DNA of 64,000 bases from assembly GCA_963709355.1 (NCBI GenBank), contig CAVPVY010000005.1:1736001-1800000 (forward strand), in the 5' to 3' direction. Within the stretch, counting starts at the first letter, position 1, and each line of letters opens with the position of its first letter. The notes under the pieces were generated by a model, which was not told the origin of the DNA, made no database searches, and saw nothing but the letters and a program-made list of their open reading frames with translations. Both the position numbers and the translations under genes were made by a program. Positions 1 through 9,657 of this stretch are shown in pieces. The stretch is from PLOWO2-12-38-17 sp963709355 (GTDB lineage: Bacteria; Planctomycetota; Brocadiia; Brocadiales; Brocadiaceae).

Positions 1-1274
1 CTCCAAGCCCTCCATGTATCTCGAGGTCATTTCCAATGGCATCTATATTCATAAGCGTCTCAAATACGTTTCCTGTAAGAACAACATCGCGTATCTTTTC
101 CTGAATCTTACCGTTTCGTATCATATAAGCCTCTTCAGCGCTAAATGTGAACATTTCCATATTGGTCTGCCCGCCAAGCGCACCAATGGCGTAAATGCCT
201 GTATCTACTTCGGAGAGCATTTTTTCTAAGGTATAATTGCGTGGTTCCATATAGGTGTTCGTCATACGAACTATAGGGGCATGGGCATAGCTTATCGCCC
301 GTGCATTCCCTGTGGGCTTTTCGTTCATCTTTGCAGCAGTCTCCCTTGAGTGGAGACGATTGGTCAAAATCCCATCTTTTATAAGATAGGTCTTCTGTGT
401 CGGTGTACCTTCGCTATCGTACTTGTTGTAACCTGCTTCGTCAACCAGAGAGCCGTCATCCACAATGGAAAGGGCATCGATCCCAAAGCGTTTGCCAATC
501 ACCATGATTTCACGCATCTTCGCATTTTCATAAACAAAATCAGCCTCGCTGAGATGCCCAAATGCTTCGTGTACAAAGACACCGCAGAGTTTTGGGTCAA
601 TAATCACGGTATATTTGCCGCCAATTACTGGTCTTGCGGTAAGCAGGTCAATTGCACGTTTGGTTACTTCTTCACATTTTTGTTCCTGATTTTGAACATT
701 TTTAAAACCTCTCAGATCACCCACAGAATGATATGCCTGTTGTACATTCATGCCGTCCCGAGCCATTGCCAGGAGCGAAATGCCGCAAAAAATAGTTTCC
801 TGAACAATATAACTTCCATCCGTAGTTGGCAAAATATAACGTTCCATGAGAATCTACGTACCGTACATTAGAGGTTTGTATTTGCTTCGAGGAGAGGATC
901 ATGTTGTTGTATTTATTACAAATAGCCTGTTTGTCGGTTAACGATATATCGGCAGGGTCCATATCTACCTTTGTCTTCACATGATCGTTTATCACCGGTA
1001 CCGTAGCAAGCTGACTTTCTTTCGTGCCAACGAATCGTGCCTGTTCACATGCCATTTCCACGTACCCTGGCAGATTATTTATATCATTAAAGGCAACAAA
1101 TCCCCAACCGCCTTTAATTAGCGCCCTCACACTCCCTCCGAAGGTGGTATTCTCACCAATATTCTCCAGTTCTTTTCCTACGTAAGCAATACCCGTGCTG
1201 ACGCCTTCATGGACTCTTATTTCAACATAATCTGCTTTTGCCGTTTTCAGGGCATTTTTTATCTGTTTTTCCAT
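1..1274 (-). pseudogene. tldD: TldD-family metalloprotease, frameshifted, C-terminus beyond the window
   Basis: TldD/PmbA-family proteins form a Zn-dependent protease that degrades or matures small peptides. The N-terminal half starts at the ATG at 1272-1274, preceded by AAAGGA. It reads in one frame to about 825. The C-terminal half continues in the next frame to the window edge and contains the metal-binding HEAFGH motif and the TldD-like ARAISYAHAP stretch. Removing one base at 824 (an extra T in the coding strand, after the codons for FAN) restores one continuous TldD frame reading on as TDGSYIVQET. The site is not a homopolymer run, so either a real recent mutation or an assembly error is possible. 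No other break is seen and the motif half looks intact, which favours an error or a very young lesion. Confidence 0.85.
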
Positions 1275-1329
1275 GCAGATTATTCCTTTAACTATTGAAT
1301 TTCCTGTAATTATCAAACATTTACTTAAA

Positions 1330-1456
1330 GATGGGTGCGCTGACGTCTCACCCATTCTACATGATTGTATGTTTTCCGTGTAGGATTTGTCAATCGGAGC
1401 AGACTCATCAATATTTAAGTCCGGTGGATTCGTTCGCGCTTAATCCATCCTACACT
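1330..1456. repeat. Palindromic dispersed-repeat-like spacer element
   Basis: The spacer between ligA and tldD contains GTGTAGGAT at 1378-1386 and its reverse complement ATCCTACAC at 1447-1455, with a nested GGATT/AATCC pair inside. A second small hairpin (GGGTG...CACCC) lies at 1333-1353. The right arm overlaps the ligA stop codon. It resembles the short palindromic repeats scattered through many bacterial genomes. That it is dispersed in this genome is inferred, since only one copy is visible here. Confidence 0.45.
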
Positions 1457-3485
1457 AAGGAATTTGTATAATTTTTTCAAGGTCATTTTCATCGAGAACA
1501 TGAACGTCCAGTTCTTTAGCCTTGTCTAGCTTGGAACCAGGGTCTTCCCCCATGACAAGGTAATCTGTTTTTTTACTCACACTGGAGTGGATGCGTCCAC
1601 CCAAGCTCTTGATGAGCGCTTCAGCTTCCTTGCGAGAATACTTTTGTAATGTACCGGTAACAACAAAAGATTTTCCAGAGATTTTTGGGTTCTTTCCTAA
1701 TTTTTGAGTTGCAAGCTTTTTGGTATTAACTCCACCTGCTTTCAGCTTTTCAATGATTACTTGTGTATGTTTATTTTGAAAAAACCCTACAGTGCTTTTT
1801 GCAACTACAGGCCCGATTTCGTAAATTCCTTCCAATTCTTCTTTTGTTGCACTTGCCAGTTTATCCAGGGTATCAAAGCGCTCAGCCAGTACCTCTGCCG
1901 TATGAGAACCAACATTCATTATCCCCAAGGCACAGATCAATCGGTCCAAATCCCGATGCTTGCTTTCTTCGATTGCATCTATCAGGTTTTGTGAAGACTT
2001 TTCACCCATGCGTTCCAGTGTCACCAGGTCTTCGTACTTGAGATAATAAACATCAGAATAATCTTTTATAAAACCTTTGTCAACCAATTGTTCAATCAGT
2101 GCAGGACCTAGTCCCTCTATATCCATAGCATCACGGCTGGCAAAGTACTGAATACGTCTTTTAGCCTGAGCAATACATAATGGATTATGGCAGCGGAGAT
2201 AAACCTCTTCATTATCCCTGCTCACCTTTTCCTTACATTGCGGGCAAAAAGCAGGTGCCACAAAAGGCATCTCTATTCCGATTCGCTTTTCCTTTAAGAC
2301 AGAAACTACCTGTGGAATAATTTCACCCGCCTTTTGCACAATAACATGGTCTCCCACACGTATATCTTTCTTGGAAACTTCATCAAAATTGTGAAGCGTT
2401 GCGCGACTGACGGTTGTTCCTGCAAGTAATACAGGCGTGAGGTTTGCCACAGGGGTGAGCGTGCCTGTTTTGCCAACCTGAACGACAATCTCTTCAATCT
2501 TTGTAACCGCCTGTTCCGGGTGAAATTTATAAGAAATAACCCATCTTGGCGACTTACTTGTTGCGCCTAATTGCTCATGCAAAGCAAGGGTGTTTATCTT
2601 TACAACCATACCATCAACCATGTAATCAAGTTCGCTACGACGTTTATCCCATTCATCACAATAACGGATAACGTCTCTGATATTCTTACACAATCTGATA
2701 TTTGGGTTTACAGGCAATCCAAATTCTTTAATAAGTTCCAGACACTCCATATGCGTCTTAAGTAGTGCCCCCTCATAAAACCCTACAGCATAGGCAAAGA
2801 TATGTAAACGCCTTCGTGCAGTGATGCGCGGGTCAAGGAGCTTGAGTGAACCAGCGGCAGCATTTCTTGGATTGGCAAATTGTGGCTCACCAGCCTCTTC
2901 CTTTTCTTCATTAAGCCTCTGGAATTCTCTATTTGGCAGATAAATCTCACCCCTGATTTCCAGAACTCGTGGGATTTTATACTTTTTATGCGCTGGTTCC
3001 AATTTTAAAGGAATTTGACGCATTGTCTTAAGATTTGCTGTTACATCATCCCCCTTAAAACCATCACCACGTGTGGCGCCCCGTGCAAATAAGCCATCTT
3101 CGTACCACAGGGTAATAGCCACCCCATCAATCTTTAGCTCAACAACATACTCAACGTCGCGTCCAGCATCTATCCCAGCCATGCGCTTTATACGCTGGTC
3201 GAATTCCCTCAATTCTGCATCTGAATATGTATTGTCAATACTAAGCATGGGTATCCTGTGTTCCACCGTAGGAAATTGCGTGAGTGGTTCTCCTCCCACA
3301 CGTTGCGTGGGCGAATCAGGCGTGATATATTCGGGATGCAATTTCTCAAGATGTTCTAATTCCTTTATTAATTGATCATACTCAAAATCTGTAATCTCAG
3401 GATTATTCTCTATGTAATACTTTCGATCATGGTATCGAATGGTATTACGAAGATGCTCAATTTTTTCCTTAATTGCAAGGATCAT
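1455..3485 (-). CDS. ligA: NAD-dependent DNA ligase LigA
   Basis: Seals nicks between 3'-OH and 5'-phosphate ends during replication and repair, using NAD+ as adenylate donor. At 676 residues it has the usual length. The order is Ia domain and adenylation domain with the KIDG motif (Lys118 is the adenylated lysine), OB fold, four-Cys zinc finger (CPQC ... CHNPLC, about residues 405-430), helix-hairpin-helix repeats (DIEGLGPALIEQLV onward) and a C-terminal BRCT domain (SGKSFVVTGTL). The start at 3485 has only a weak ribosome site. It probably shares a transcript with the downstream tldD. Confidence 0.97.
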   Translation of the reverse strand: MILAIKEKIEHLRNTIRYHDRKYYIENNPEITDFEYDQLIKELEHLEKLHPEYITPDSPTQRVGGEPLTQFPTVEHRIPMLSIDNTYSDAELREFDQRIKRMAGIDAGRDVEYVVELKIDGVAITLWYEDGLFARGATRGDGFKGDDVTANLKTMRQIPLKLEPAHKKYKIPRVLEIRGEIYLPNREFQRLNEEKEEAGEPQFANPRNAAAGSLKLLDPRITARRRLHIFAYAVGFYEGALLKTHMECLELIKEFGLPVNPNIRLCKNIRDVIRYCDEWDKRRSELDYMVDGMVVKINTLALHEQLGATSKSPRWVISYKFHPEQAVTKIEEIVVQVGKTGTLTPVANLTPVLLAGTTVSRATLHNFDEVSKKDIRVGDHVIVQKAGEIIPQVVSVLKEKRIGIEMPFVAPAFCPQCKEKVSRDNEEVYLRCHNPLCIAQAKRRIQYFASRDAMDIEGLGPALIEQLVDKGFIKDYSDVYYLKYEDLVTLERMGEKSSQNLIDAIEESKHRDLDRLICALGIMNVGSHTAEVLAERFDTLDKLASATKEELEGIYEIGPVVAKSTVGFFQNKHTQVIIEKLKAGGVNTKKLATQKLGKNPKISGKSFVVTGTLQKYSRKEAEALIKSLGGRIHSSVSKKTDYLVMGEDPGSKLDKAKELDVHVLDENDLEKIIQIP

Positions 3486-3805
3486 GTCAGAGAGGTTAAC
3501 CTTTAATGATTATTACTAAATAAGCATACAATCATTTAGATTTTTATGTTTGTTTAAACTATTGTTTGTCGTTTAGAATAAAATAAGGCATCCGGATGCT
3601 TGATGTTTAGAAATTGTTTAAGGTCAGAAGTGGATTTAGTATATCACAATTTGTTCATCTGTCAATCTACTCTGTCTTTAACAGTACAAATTGCTTGACA
3701 TTACAGTGTATTTGTTATAAATTAATTACGGTTTAACATCTCCCAATATTACAAAATTATTAATTAATACTTACATAAGACCCTTTACAAACGGAGTACA
3801 AAATT
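3486..3805. other. Divergent intergenic region
   Basis: This 320-bp AT-rich spacer separates ligA (leftward) from the gene at 3806 (rightward), so it should hold promoters for both. I see one good candidate for the rightward gene at 3695-3721 and no open reading frame or RNA gene. Confidence 0.5.
3695..3721 (+). promoter_or_regulatory. Candidate sigma-70-type promoter
   Basis: TTGACA at 3695-3700 is followed by TATAAA at 3716-3721. The spacing is 15 bp, shorter than the ideal 17, although a shifted -10 (TAAATT, 3718-3723) would give 17. It lies about 85 bp upstream of the start at 3806 and could drive the cluster 3806-6100. Confidence 0.45.
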
Positions 3806-4627
3806 ATGAGTAAAGGAAGTGATTCAAGGGAGTTTTTCGAGATATTTAAAACACAAAAACGAGAGGCGGACGATAGCCAGAATAAGGAAGACAAACATGA
3901 TAGTCCTGACGTAAGCGCACAGCAAAAACCACATACTGTTGAAGATAAATCTGCTCACAAGCAAGACCCCCTTGGATGGATCAAAAGTACAAGTGAAAAG
4001 ACAGAAACTGTTATAAAAGGCAGAGTGGCATCAGAAACACCACAGCAGCCGCCTTCGGTTCAATCAAGGATTGAACGTACTCCTCATAAAGATGAAATAA
4101 TATTAAGGCAGGAAACGCTAATTATCGGCGCTATTGCAGCGACTTTTTTATCAATTGCGTGTTTCTTTGTTGGGTACAAGGTTGGACAGAATAAGGCCCT
4201 AAATCAGGAAGACGAATGGGTGGGGACATTAGAACCGCGGGAGGCAGAAGATACCAGTATTAAACAGAAAGCCCCGGTGGTTTCTCAAAAATCGGCAGAT
4301 AAAGCGCCCCCTTCAAAAATAGAGAAAGAGGTTGAACCCAAACCAATAATTCAAGACAATATTAAGGTTAGATGGACTTTACGTGTGATTTCATATAAGA
4401 ATACAAAAGAAGACTTAGAAAAAGCTAAAAAGATAGCCAGAATGATTCAAGGTATGACAGGTACAGAATCTTTTATAGTAAGAACAGGCAAAGAACTTTA
4501 CATTTGTGTCGGTGAGTTTGAATCGAGAGATGGCAGCGACATTATTAACACTCAAAAAACAATCGCTGATTTACAATACGAAAACAAAAAACCTTTTAAA
4601 GGATGTTATCCTGTACGTATGAAATAG
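3806..4627 (+). CDS. Membrane-anchored protein with C-terminal SPOR-like domain
   Basis: A 273-residue protein. Residues 1 to about 95 are hydrophilic, charged and low in complexity. One transmembrane helix follows at about 98-120 (LIIGAIAATFLSIACFFVGY), then a Lys/Glu/Pro-rich linker, then a folded C-terminal domain of about 85 residues starting near IKVRWTLRVISY. That pattern (WTLRVISY ... AKKIARMIQG ... FIVRTGKELYICVGEF) resembles SPOR domains, which bind denuded peptidoglycan strands, though I cannot confirm the fold. The topology would be bitopic with the C-terminus outside the cytoplasm. A role at the cell envelope is inferred. It heads a possible transcript with the small basic protein and aminotransferase. 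Confidence 0.7.
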   Translation: MSKGSDSREFFEIFKTQKREADDSQNKEDKHDSPDVSAQQKPHTVEDKSAHKQDPLGWIKSTSEKTETVIKGRVASETPQQPPSVQSRIERTPHKDEIILRQETLIIGAIAATFLSIACFFVGYKVGQNKALNQEDEWVGTLEPREAEDTSIKQKAPVVSQKSADKAPPSKIEKEVEPKPIIQDNIKVRWTLRVISYKNTKEDLEKAKKIARMIQGMTGTESFIVRTGKELYICVGEFESRDGSDIINTQKTIADLQYENKKPFKGCYPVRMK

Positions 4628-4715
4628 AATTTCATATAATGCAGTAACGCAATGTAGAATTACGGATTGATATTGATTATGTATTGTGTGTTTTTTATTG
4701 GAATTAGGAGGAAGT

Positions 4716-5009
4716 ATGAGCATAGATAAAAGTTTAAAGATTCAGGGAAAATTATCAAGGCCAAAAAATGTTTTTAAAAGAATAGAACGCATTAAGATGC
4801 TTACGGAAGAAGGCAAATGGAATCCAACAATGTCCGTGTTTGGTATTCCTAAAGTTAAAGCTGTCAAACTAAAACGAAAAGTTAAGGAGAAAAAGGTTGA
4901 AAAAGCCGCAGAAGGAGTAGCTGCCGAGGCTGCTATTGGTACAACAACAGGAGCAAAACCAGCATCTACTGCAACACCTGCAGCAACAAAGGAAAAGGCT
5001 AAGAAGTAA
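4716..5009 (+). CDS. Small basic protein of the Planctomycetes-Verrucomicrobia-Chlamydiae type
   Basis: The start at 4716 is chosen because TAGGAGGAAG lies just upstream; the longer reading from 4686 has no such site. The first 50 residues (MSIDKSLK ... RPKNVFKRIERIKML ... SVFGIPKVKAVK) match the small basic protein family I know from PVC-superphylum genomes, whose function is not established. The rest is a Lys-rich stretch followed by an Ala/Thr/Lys-rich low-complexity tail. The stop codon overlaps the start of the next gene (TAATG), indicating translational coupling. Confidence 0.8.
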   Translation: MSIDKSLKIQGKLSRPKNVFKRIERIKMLTEEGKWNPTMSVFGIPKVKAVKLKRKVKEKKVEKAAEGVAAEAAIGTTTGAKPASTATPAATKEKAKK

Positions 5010-6100
5010 TGATTGCCCATAGGATGTCCAAACTGGACTCTTCTGGGATTAGAAAGGTTTTTGACTTAGCCCAAAAAATGCAAAATCCGGTTAATCTTAG
5101 CATAGGTCAACCGGATTTTGATGTTCCTGAGGAGATAAAAGCAGAGGCCGTAAAGGCAATTAACAGCGGTACAAATAAATACACAGTAACGCAGGGTATC
5201 CCTGAATTACGCGATGCATTACTTAAAAGACTTCAAAAGGGACGTGGCGTAAATGCGGAAAATATAATAATAACTCTTGGTGTATCAGGGGCGCTTACAT
5301 TAGCCTTTATGGTACTGATAGACCATGGAGATGAGGTCATAATTCCTGACCCTGCCTTTGTCAGTTACAAACACCTGACCAACTTCTGCGGCGGTAAATC
5401 TGTATTTGTGGATACCTATCCAGATTTTAAATTAACGGCTTCACGTATCCAGCCCCACATTACAAAGAAAACCAAGTTAATTATTATCAACAGTCCAGCA
5501 AATCCAACAGGCTCTTTAATCAATTCAAAAGAACTCAAAGAGATCGCAGAGCTGGCAAAGAAATACAATATATTCATCATATCAGACGAGATATACCATG
5601 ACTATGATTATAATCATGAGTTTGATAGTATCGGACGTTACTATGAGAAGACACTCATTCTGGATGGGTTCTCCAAATCATTTGCAATGACTGGTTGGCG
5701 AATGGGATATGCAGCTGGTCCTTCAAACATAATATCCGAAATGATTAAACTACAACAATACACCTTTGTTTGCGCCCCTTCCTTTGCTCAGTACGCACTT
5801 TCAAGGTCGCTCGGAACTGATATGAATAAATATATTATAGACTATAATAAGAAGAGGGATTTAATATATGAAGGATTAAAAGATAAATACAAGATTACAA
5901 AACCTGGCGGCGCTTTTTACTTATTCCCGCAGGTACCATGGGGTACTGATGAAGAATTTGTAACTGCTGCAATCAAAAAAAACCTTCTAATAATCCCCGG
6001 CAGTGTTTTTTCTGAACGTCATACCCATTTCCGCATATCCTACGCCGCCTCAGAAGAAACCATTGCAAGCGGTATTGAAATTCTGAATAGCCTCGCTTAA
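5009..6100 (+). CDS. Class I/II PLP-dependent aminotransferase (aspartate aminotransferase-like)
   Basis: A 363-residue fold-type I aminotransferase. Visible signatures are GQPDFDVP near residue 34, NSPANPTG (Asn166 side), the cofactor-binding Asp193 (ISDEIYHDY), the Schiff-base lysine Lys223 in GFSKSFAMTGWR, and Arg near the C-terminus (HFRISYA) for the substrate carboxylate. It is in the AspC/PatA-like group that transfers amino groups between amino acids and 2-oxo acids; the exact substrate cannot be read from sequence. It overlaps the small basic protein gene by one base. Confidence 0.9.
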   Translation: MIAHRMSKLDSSGIRKVFDLAQKMQNPVNLSIGQPDFDVPEEIKAEAVKAINSGTNKYTVTQGIPELRDALLKRLQKGRGVNAENIIITLGVSGALTLAFMVLIDHGDEVIIPDPAFVSYKHLTNFCGGKSVFVDTYPDFKLTASRIQPHITKKTKLIIINSPANPTGSLINSKELKEIAELAKKYNIFIISDEIYHDYDYNHEFDSIGRYYEKTLILDGFSKSFAMTGWRMGYAAGPSNIISEMIKLQQYTFVCAPSFAQYALSRSLGTDMNKYIIDYNKKRDLIYEGLKDKYKITKPGGAFYLFPQVPWGTDEEFVTAAIKKNLLIIPGSVFSERHTHFRISYAASEETIASGIEILNSLA

Positions 6101-6150
6101 GAAAATCTTCTGCTCTTTTTAAAACAATTGTAACTGGCAAGATTTGTTAA

Positions 6151-6645
6151 TTATTTTTTTAACAACTCGCCTATCTCGTCATCAAACTCTTTCTCTGACA
6201 CGAATCCAATGTGTTTGTTTACTACAACCCCATTTTTACCATAAATTATAGTTGTTGGATATGCTTGTAAATCATATGCCTCGGCAATACCACCGCCATC
6301 CAAATAAACAGGGTAATTAATACCATTCTTCTTTACAAATGCAGGTACAACTTCTAAGCCATTCTCATCATAAGCTATACCTATAATTTCTAAACCCTTA
6401 TCCTCATACTTACTATATAGGCTAATGAATCCTGGTATTTCCTTTCTGCATGGCGGACACCACGTTGCCCACAGATCAAGAATCACCACCTTCCCCTTAT
6501 TACCTTCCAGAATAGTATTCAATTCAGCAAGTTTTATCTTTTTGATGCTATCACCTGCATGAGAGTTTGTTGAAAACGTAAATAAGATTAGTATAAACAG
6601 GAAGGCAAGACATACATATTTAAAATGGAATATCGTTCTATTCAT
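6151..6645 (-). CDS. TlpA/ResA-type thiol-disulfide oxidoreductase
   Basis: A 164-residue protein with an N-terminal hydrophobic segment (residues 10-26, then NSHAG as a likely cleavage site), so it acts outside the cytoplasmic membrane. The thioredoxin fold carries WCPPC (Cys63, Cys66) and the cis-proline region (AYPTTIIYG). Proteins of this family reduce apocytochrome c cysteines or otherwise handle extracytoplasmic disulfides. Anammox bacteria make very many c-type cytochromes, so that role is plausible but inferred. It stands alone, convergent with the aminotransferase. Confidence 0.88.
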   Translation of the reverse strand: MNRTIFHFKYVCLAFLFILILFTFSTNSHAGDSIKKIKLAELNTILEGNKGKVVILDLWATWCPPCRKEIPGFISLYSKYEDKGLEIIGIAYDENGLEVVPAFVKKNGINYPVYLDGGGIAEAYDLQAYPTTIIYGKNGVVVNKHIGFVSEKEFDDEIGELLKK

Positions 6646-6732
6646 CGTATGCTCCGTTTTAAAAATTTATAATTTGTGTTCGTTTATAATAAAAATATAA
6701 AATTGTGCATTTGTTTTTAATATGGTATCAGA

Positions 6733-6918
6733 TTAATCTAAGATGTATAACCATTTATAATCTTTTGCTGCTTCAACAAGGTTGGTTTTTGCTGGATTAT
6801 TTCTAATGTAATTCATTTCCCCCTGAAATTCTTTGTTGTCCCTGATTATTCTGTCATAATTTTCATCCAGCCACACTTTTGATGGCACAGACAAGATGCC
6901 TGTGCCACCGGATTCCAT
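6733..6918 (-). pseudogene. Remnant of REP-associated tyrosine transposase (RAYT, Y1_Tnp)
   Basis: The 61-codon frame contains a stretch (NYDRIIRDNKEFQGEMNYIRNNPAKTNLVEAAKDYKW) that fits the C-terminal end of IS200-like/REP-associated transposases. The catalytic HUH and Tyr parts are missing, and the first residues are not family-like. I read it as a decayed fragment. REP-like hairpins such as those at 13749 and 53926 are the elements such enzymes are known to associate with. Confidence 0.6.
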
Positions 6919-6967
6919 ATTTTATACCTATAATATTTTGTGTGTCTTACATGTAAACAATAACTTT

Positions 6968-9577
6968 CTATACAGTGGTTGATTCACTGACAGTGAAGAC
7001 AACCTTTCCATTTTTCATATCAGCGCTGATTTCCGACCCCTCTGCAAGCTTTCCTTCCAGTATTTCAATAGAAAGCGGGTTTTCTATCAATTGCTGGATT
7101 GTCCGTTTGAGCGGCCTTGCACCAAAATGCGGGTCAAAGCCTTCCTGTACAAGTTTTTCCTTTACTTTATCAGCAACCACCAGTCGGAAATTATGTTTAG
7201 CCATGCGTTTCTGGAGTTCGTTCAACTGAATATCAGCAACCTGCTTTATCAGTTCCTTTGATAAACCATGGAATATGATAGTTTCGTCTATACGATTGAG
7301 AAATTCTGGCCTAAACGATTCTTTTAAGGCTTGCTTCACCATCTTTCTCAATTCTTCCTCATTTTCAGGGCCTGTTAAATCCTGTATCCATTGGCTGGCA
7401 ATATTAGATGTCATTACTATAATCGTATTTTTAAAGTCAACTGTTCTTCCTTGTCCGTCTGTCAATCTGCCATCGTCGAACACCTGCAATAAAACATTAA
7501 ATACGTCTCTATGCGCCTTTTCTATCTCATCAAATAATATTACAGAATAAGGCCTTCTTCGAATTGCCTCTGTTAACCTTCCGCCTTCTTCGTAACCGAC
7601 ATATCCCGGTGGTGCGCCAATAAGTCGAGCGACTGAATGTTGTTCCATAAACTCAGACATATCAATACGCATCATAGCATTCTCATTATCAAATAAAAAT
7701 GCCGCCAGCGCTTTGCACAATTCCGTTTTTCCGACCCCAGTAGGTCCAAGAAATAAAAATGGTCCAATAGGGCGATTCGGATCCTGAAGTCCTGCGCGTG
7801 CCCTGCGAATTCCGTTAGAAACAGCCCTGATGGCTTCTTCCTGACCAACGACTCTCTCTCCGAGCCGTTCCTCCATCTTTAATAGTTTTTCCTTCTCTCC
7901 CTCCAACATACGTGTAACGGGAATTCCAGTCCATTTTGAAACAACCATTGCAATATCATCTGCGTCTACTTCTTCGTTAAGGAATGATTTACTTTTTTGT
8001 AATTCTTGTAATTCCTGATGTTTCTTTTTCAATTTTTGTTCACATTCCCTGATGAGCCCGTAACGTATTTCAGCTACCTTACCCAAATTCCCCTCTCTTT
8101 GCGCCGCCTGTTCTTCAACCCTTGCATGGTCTATCTTTGCGCTGATTCCCTGTATTTCTTTAATAACCCTCTTTTCATTTTCCCACTGTGTACGAAGAAC
8201 ACCTGAGTCCTCTCGCAAATCCGATAATTGTTTCTCAATCTTTTCCATACGCTGTTTTGAAGCAGCGTCTTTTTCTTTTTTTAGCGCTTCTTTTTCTATT
8301 TGAAGCTGCATGATTTTACGCTCAATCTCATCCAGTTCGACAGGCATACTATCAATCTCAATTCTCAACTTTGATGCAGCCTCATCAATCAGATCAATAG
8401 CCTTATCAGGAAGGAACCTATCTGAGATGTATCTGTTGGATAGCGTTGCCGCTGCAACTATCGCAGAGTCTTTTATGCGTACACCGTGATGCAATTCATA
8501 CCTCTCTTTTAATCCTCTGAGAATTGCAATTGTATCCTCAACTGAAGGTTCACCAACATATACTTGTTGGAACCTCCTCTCAAGTGCTGCATCCTTCTCG
8601 ATATGTTTTCTGTACTCATCCAACGTGGTTGCGCCGACACATCGTAATTCACCGCGCGCCAGCGCAGGTTTCAACAAGTTAGAAGCATCCATTGCACCTT
8701 CTGCCGCACCAGCTCCCACTACAGTGTGTAATTCATCTATGAAGAGTATAATCTGGCCTTCCTTCTCGCCTACCTCCTTAAGCACTGCTTTGAGACGATC
8801 TTCAAATTCGCCTCTGTATTTTGAACCTGCAATCAACGCCCCCATATCCAGCGCCATTACACGCTTGTTTTTAAGACTCTCTGGGATGTCCCCATTAACA
8901 ATACGCTGTGCCAGACCTTCCACAATAGCTGTCTTTCCTACACCTGGCTCTCCAATAAGTACAGGATTGTTTTTCGTCCTGCGAGATAATACCTGAATCA
9001 CCCGTCGTATTTCATCGTCACGCCCAATAACAGGGTCTAATTTACCTTTCCTGGCTAATTCAACAAGATCTTTACTATAGCGCTCGAGCGCCCTGTATTT
9101 TTCCTCCGGATTCTGATCGGTAACCCTTTGACTACCTCTTATCTCTTTCAAAGCTATATAAACGTTCTCTTTAGTAACACCTGCATCACTCAAAATTTCA
9201 TATGCGCTGGTACTTTTAAGCCCAACAAGCGCAAGTAAGAGATGCTCCGTACTAACATATTCATCCTTTAGCTTACCCGCTTCTTCCCATGCAAGATTAA
9301 AAATATCTCTTAATTCTGCGCTTACATATGCCTGTCCATGGGCACCTGAACCGCTAACCTGCGGTAGCTTGTCAATAGATGTCTTTGTCTTTTCAAAAAT
9401 CTCATTGGTGTTAATTCCCAATTTTTTTAAAATAGGTACAACAACACCCTGCTCCTGTGTAAGTAAAGCCTCCAACAAATGAACCGCCATTATTTGTTGC
9501 TGTCTTCCGGATTCAGCAAGCCCCTGTGACTCCTGTACGGCTTCCTGTGCCTTAATTGTAAATTTATCAAATTTCAT
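6968..9577 (-). CDS. clpB: ATP-dependent disaggregase ClpB
   Basis: An 869-residue Hsp100 chaperone that threads aggregated proteins through a hexameric pore, working with DnaK. It shows two N-terminal Clp repeats (residues 1-145), a first AAA+ module with Walker A GEPGVGKT, a long coiled-coil middle domain (about 400-530) that marks ClpB rather than ClpA/ClpC, and a second AAA+ module with GPTGVGKT and a D2-small domain. Length is normal. AAGGA lies 6 bases before the ATG. No CIRCE element is seen upstream. dapB lies 80 bp upstream on the same strand. Confidence 0.97.
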   Translation of the reverse strand: MKFDKFTIKAQEAVQESQGLAESGRQQQIMAVHLLEALLTQEQGVVVPILKKLGINTNEIFEKTKTSIDKLPQVSGSGAHGQAYVSAELRDIFNLAWEEAGKLKDEYVSTEHLLLALVGLKSTSAYEILSDAGVTKENVYIALKEIRGSQRVTDQNPEEKYRALERYSKDLVELARKGKLDPVIGRDDEIRRVIQVLSRRTKNNPVLIGEPGVGKTAIVEGLAQRIVNGDIPESLKNKRVMALDMGALIAGSKYRGEFEDRLKAVLKEVGEKEGQIILFIDELHTVVGAGAAEGAMDASNLLKPALARGELRCVGATTLDEYRKHIEKDAALERRFQQVYVGEPSVEDTIAILRGLKERYELHHGVRIKDSAIVAAATLSNRYISDRFLPDKAIDLIDEAASKLRIEIDSMPVELDEIERKIMQLQIEKEALKKEKDAASKQRMEKIEKQLSDLREDSGVLRTQWENEKRVIKEIQGISAKIDHARVEEQAAQREGNLGKVAEIRYGLIRECEQKLKKKHQELQELQKSKSFLNEEVDADDIAMVVSKWTGIPVTRMLEGEKEKLLKMEERLGERVVGQEEAIRAVSNGIRRARAGLQDPNRPIGPFLFLGPTGVGKTELCKALAAFLFDNENAMMRIDMSEFMEQHSVARLIGAPPGYVGYEEGGRLTEAIRRRPYSVILFDEIEKAHRDVFNVLLQVFDDGRLTDGQGRTVDFKNTIIVMTSNIASQWIQDLTGPENEEELRKMVKQALKESFRPEFLNRIDETIIFHGLSKELIKQVADIQLNELQKRMAKHNFRLVVADKVKEKLVQEGFDPHFGARPLKRTIQQLIENPLSIEILEGKLAEGSEISADMKNGKVVFTVSESTTV

Positions 9578-9657
9578 AGCTAATCCTTAAATAAAAAAAC
9601 CGCCATGTCTATAACATTAAAACAACTCGAAGGTCAAACACTACCAGGACAACATAA

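Noticed and set aside
717..1355. The N-terminal part of tldD as a separate small gene
   Set aside because: Its last 35 codons are a shifted reading of the TldD core; the continuous frame appears after one base is removed.
9578..9657. CIRCE or other heat-shock operator before clpB
   Set aside because: No inverted repeat of the HrcA type is present in the 80-bp spacer; clpB may be read from the dapB promoter.
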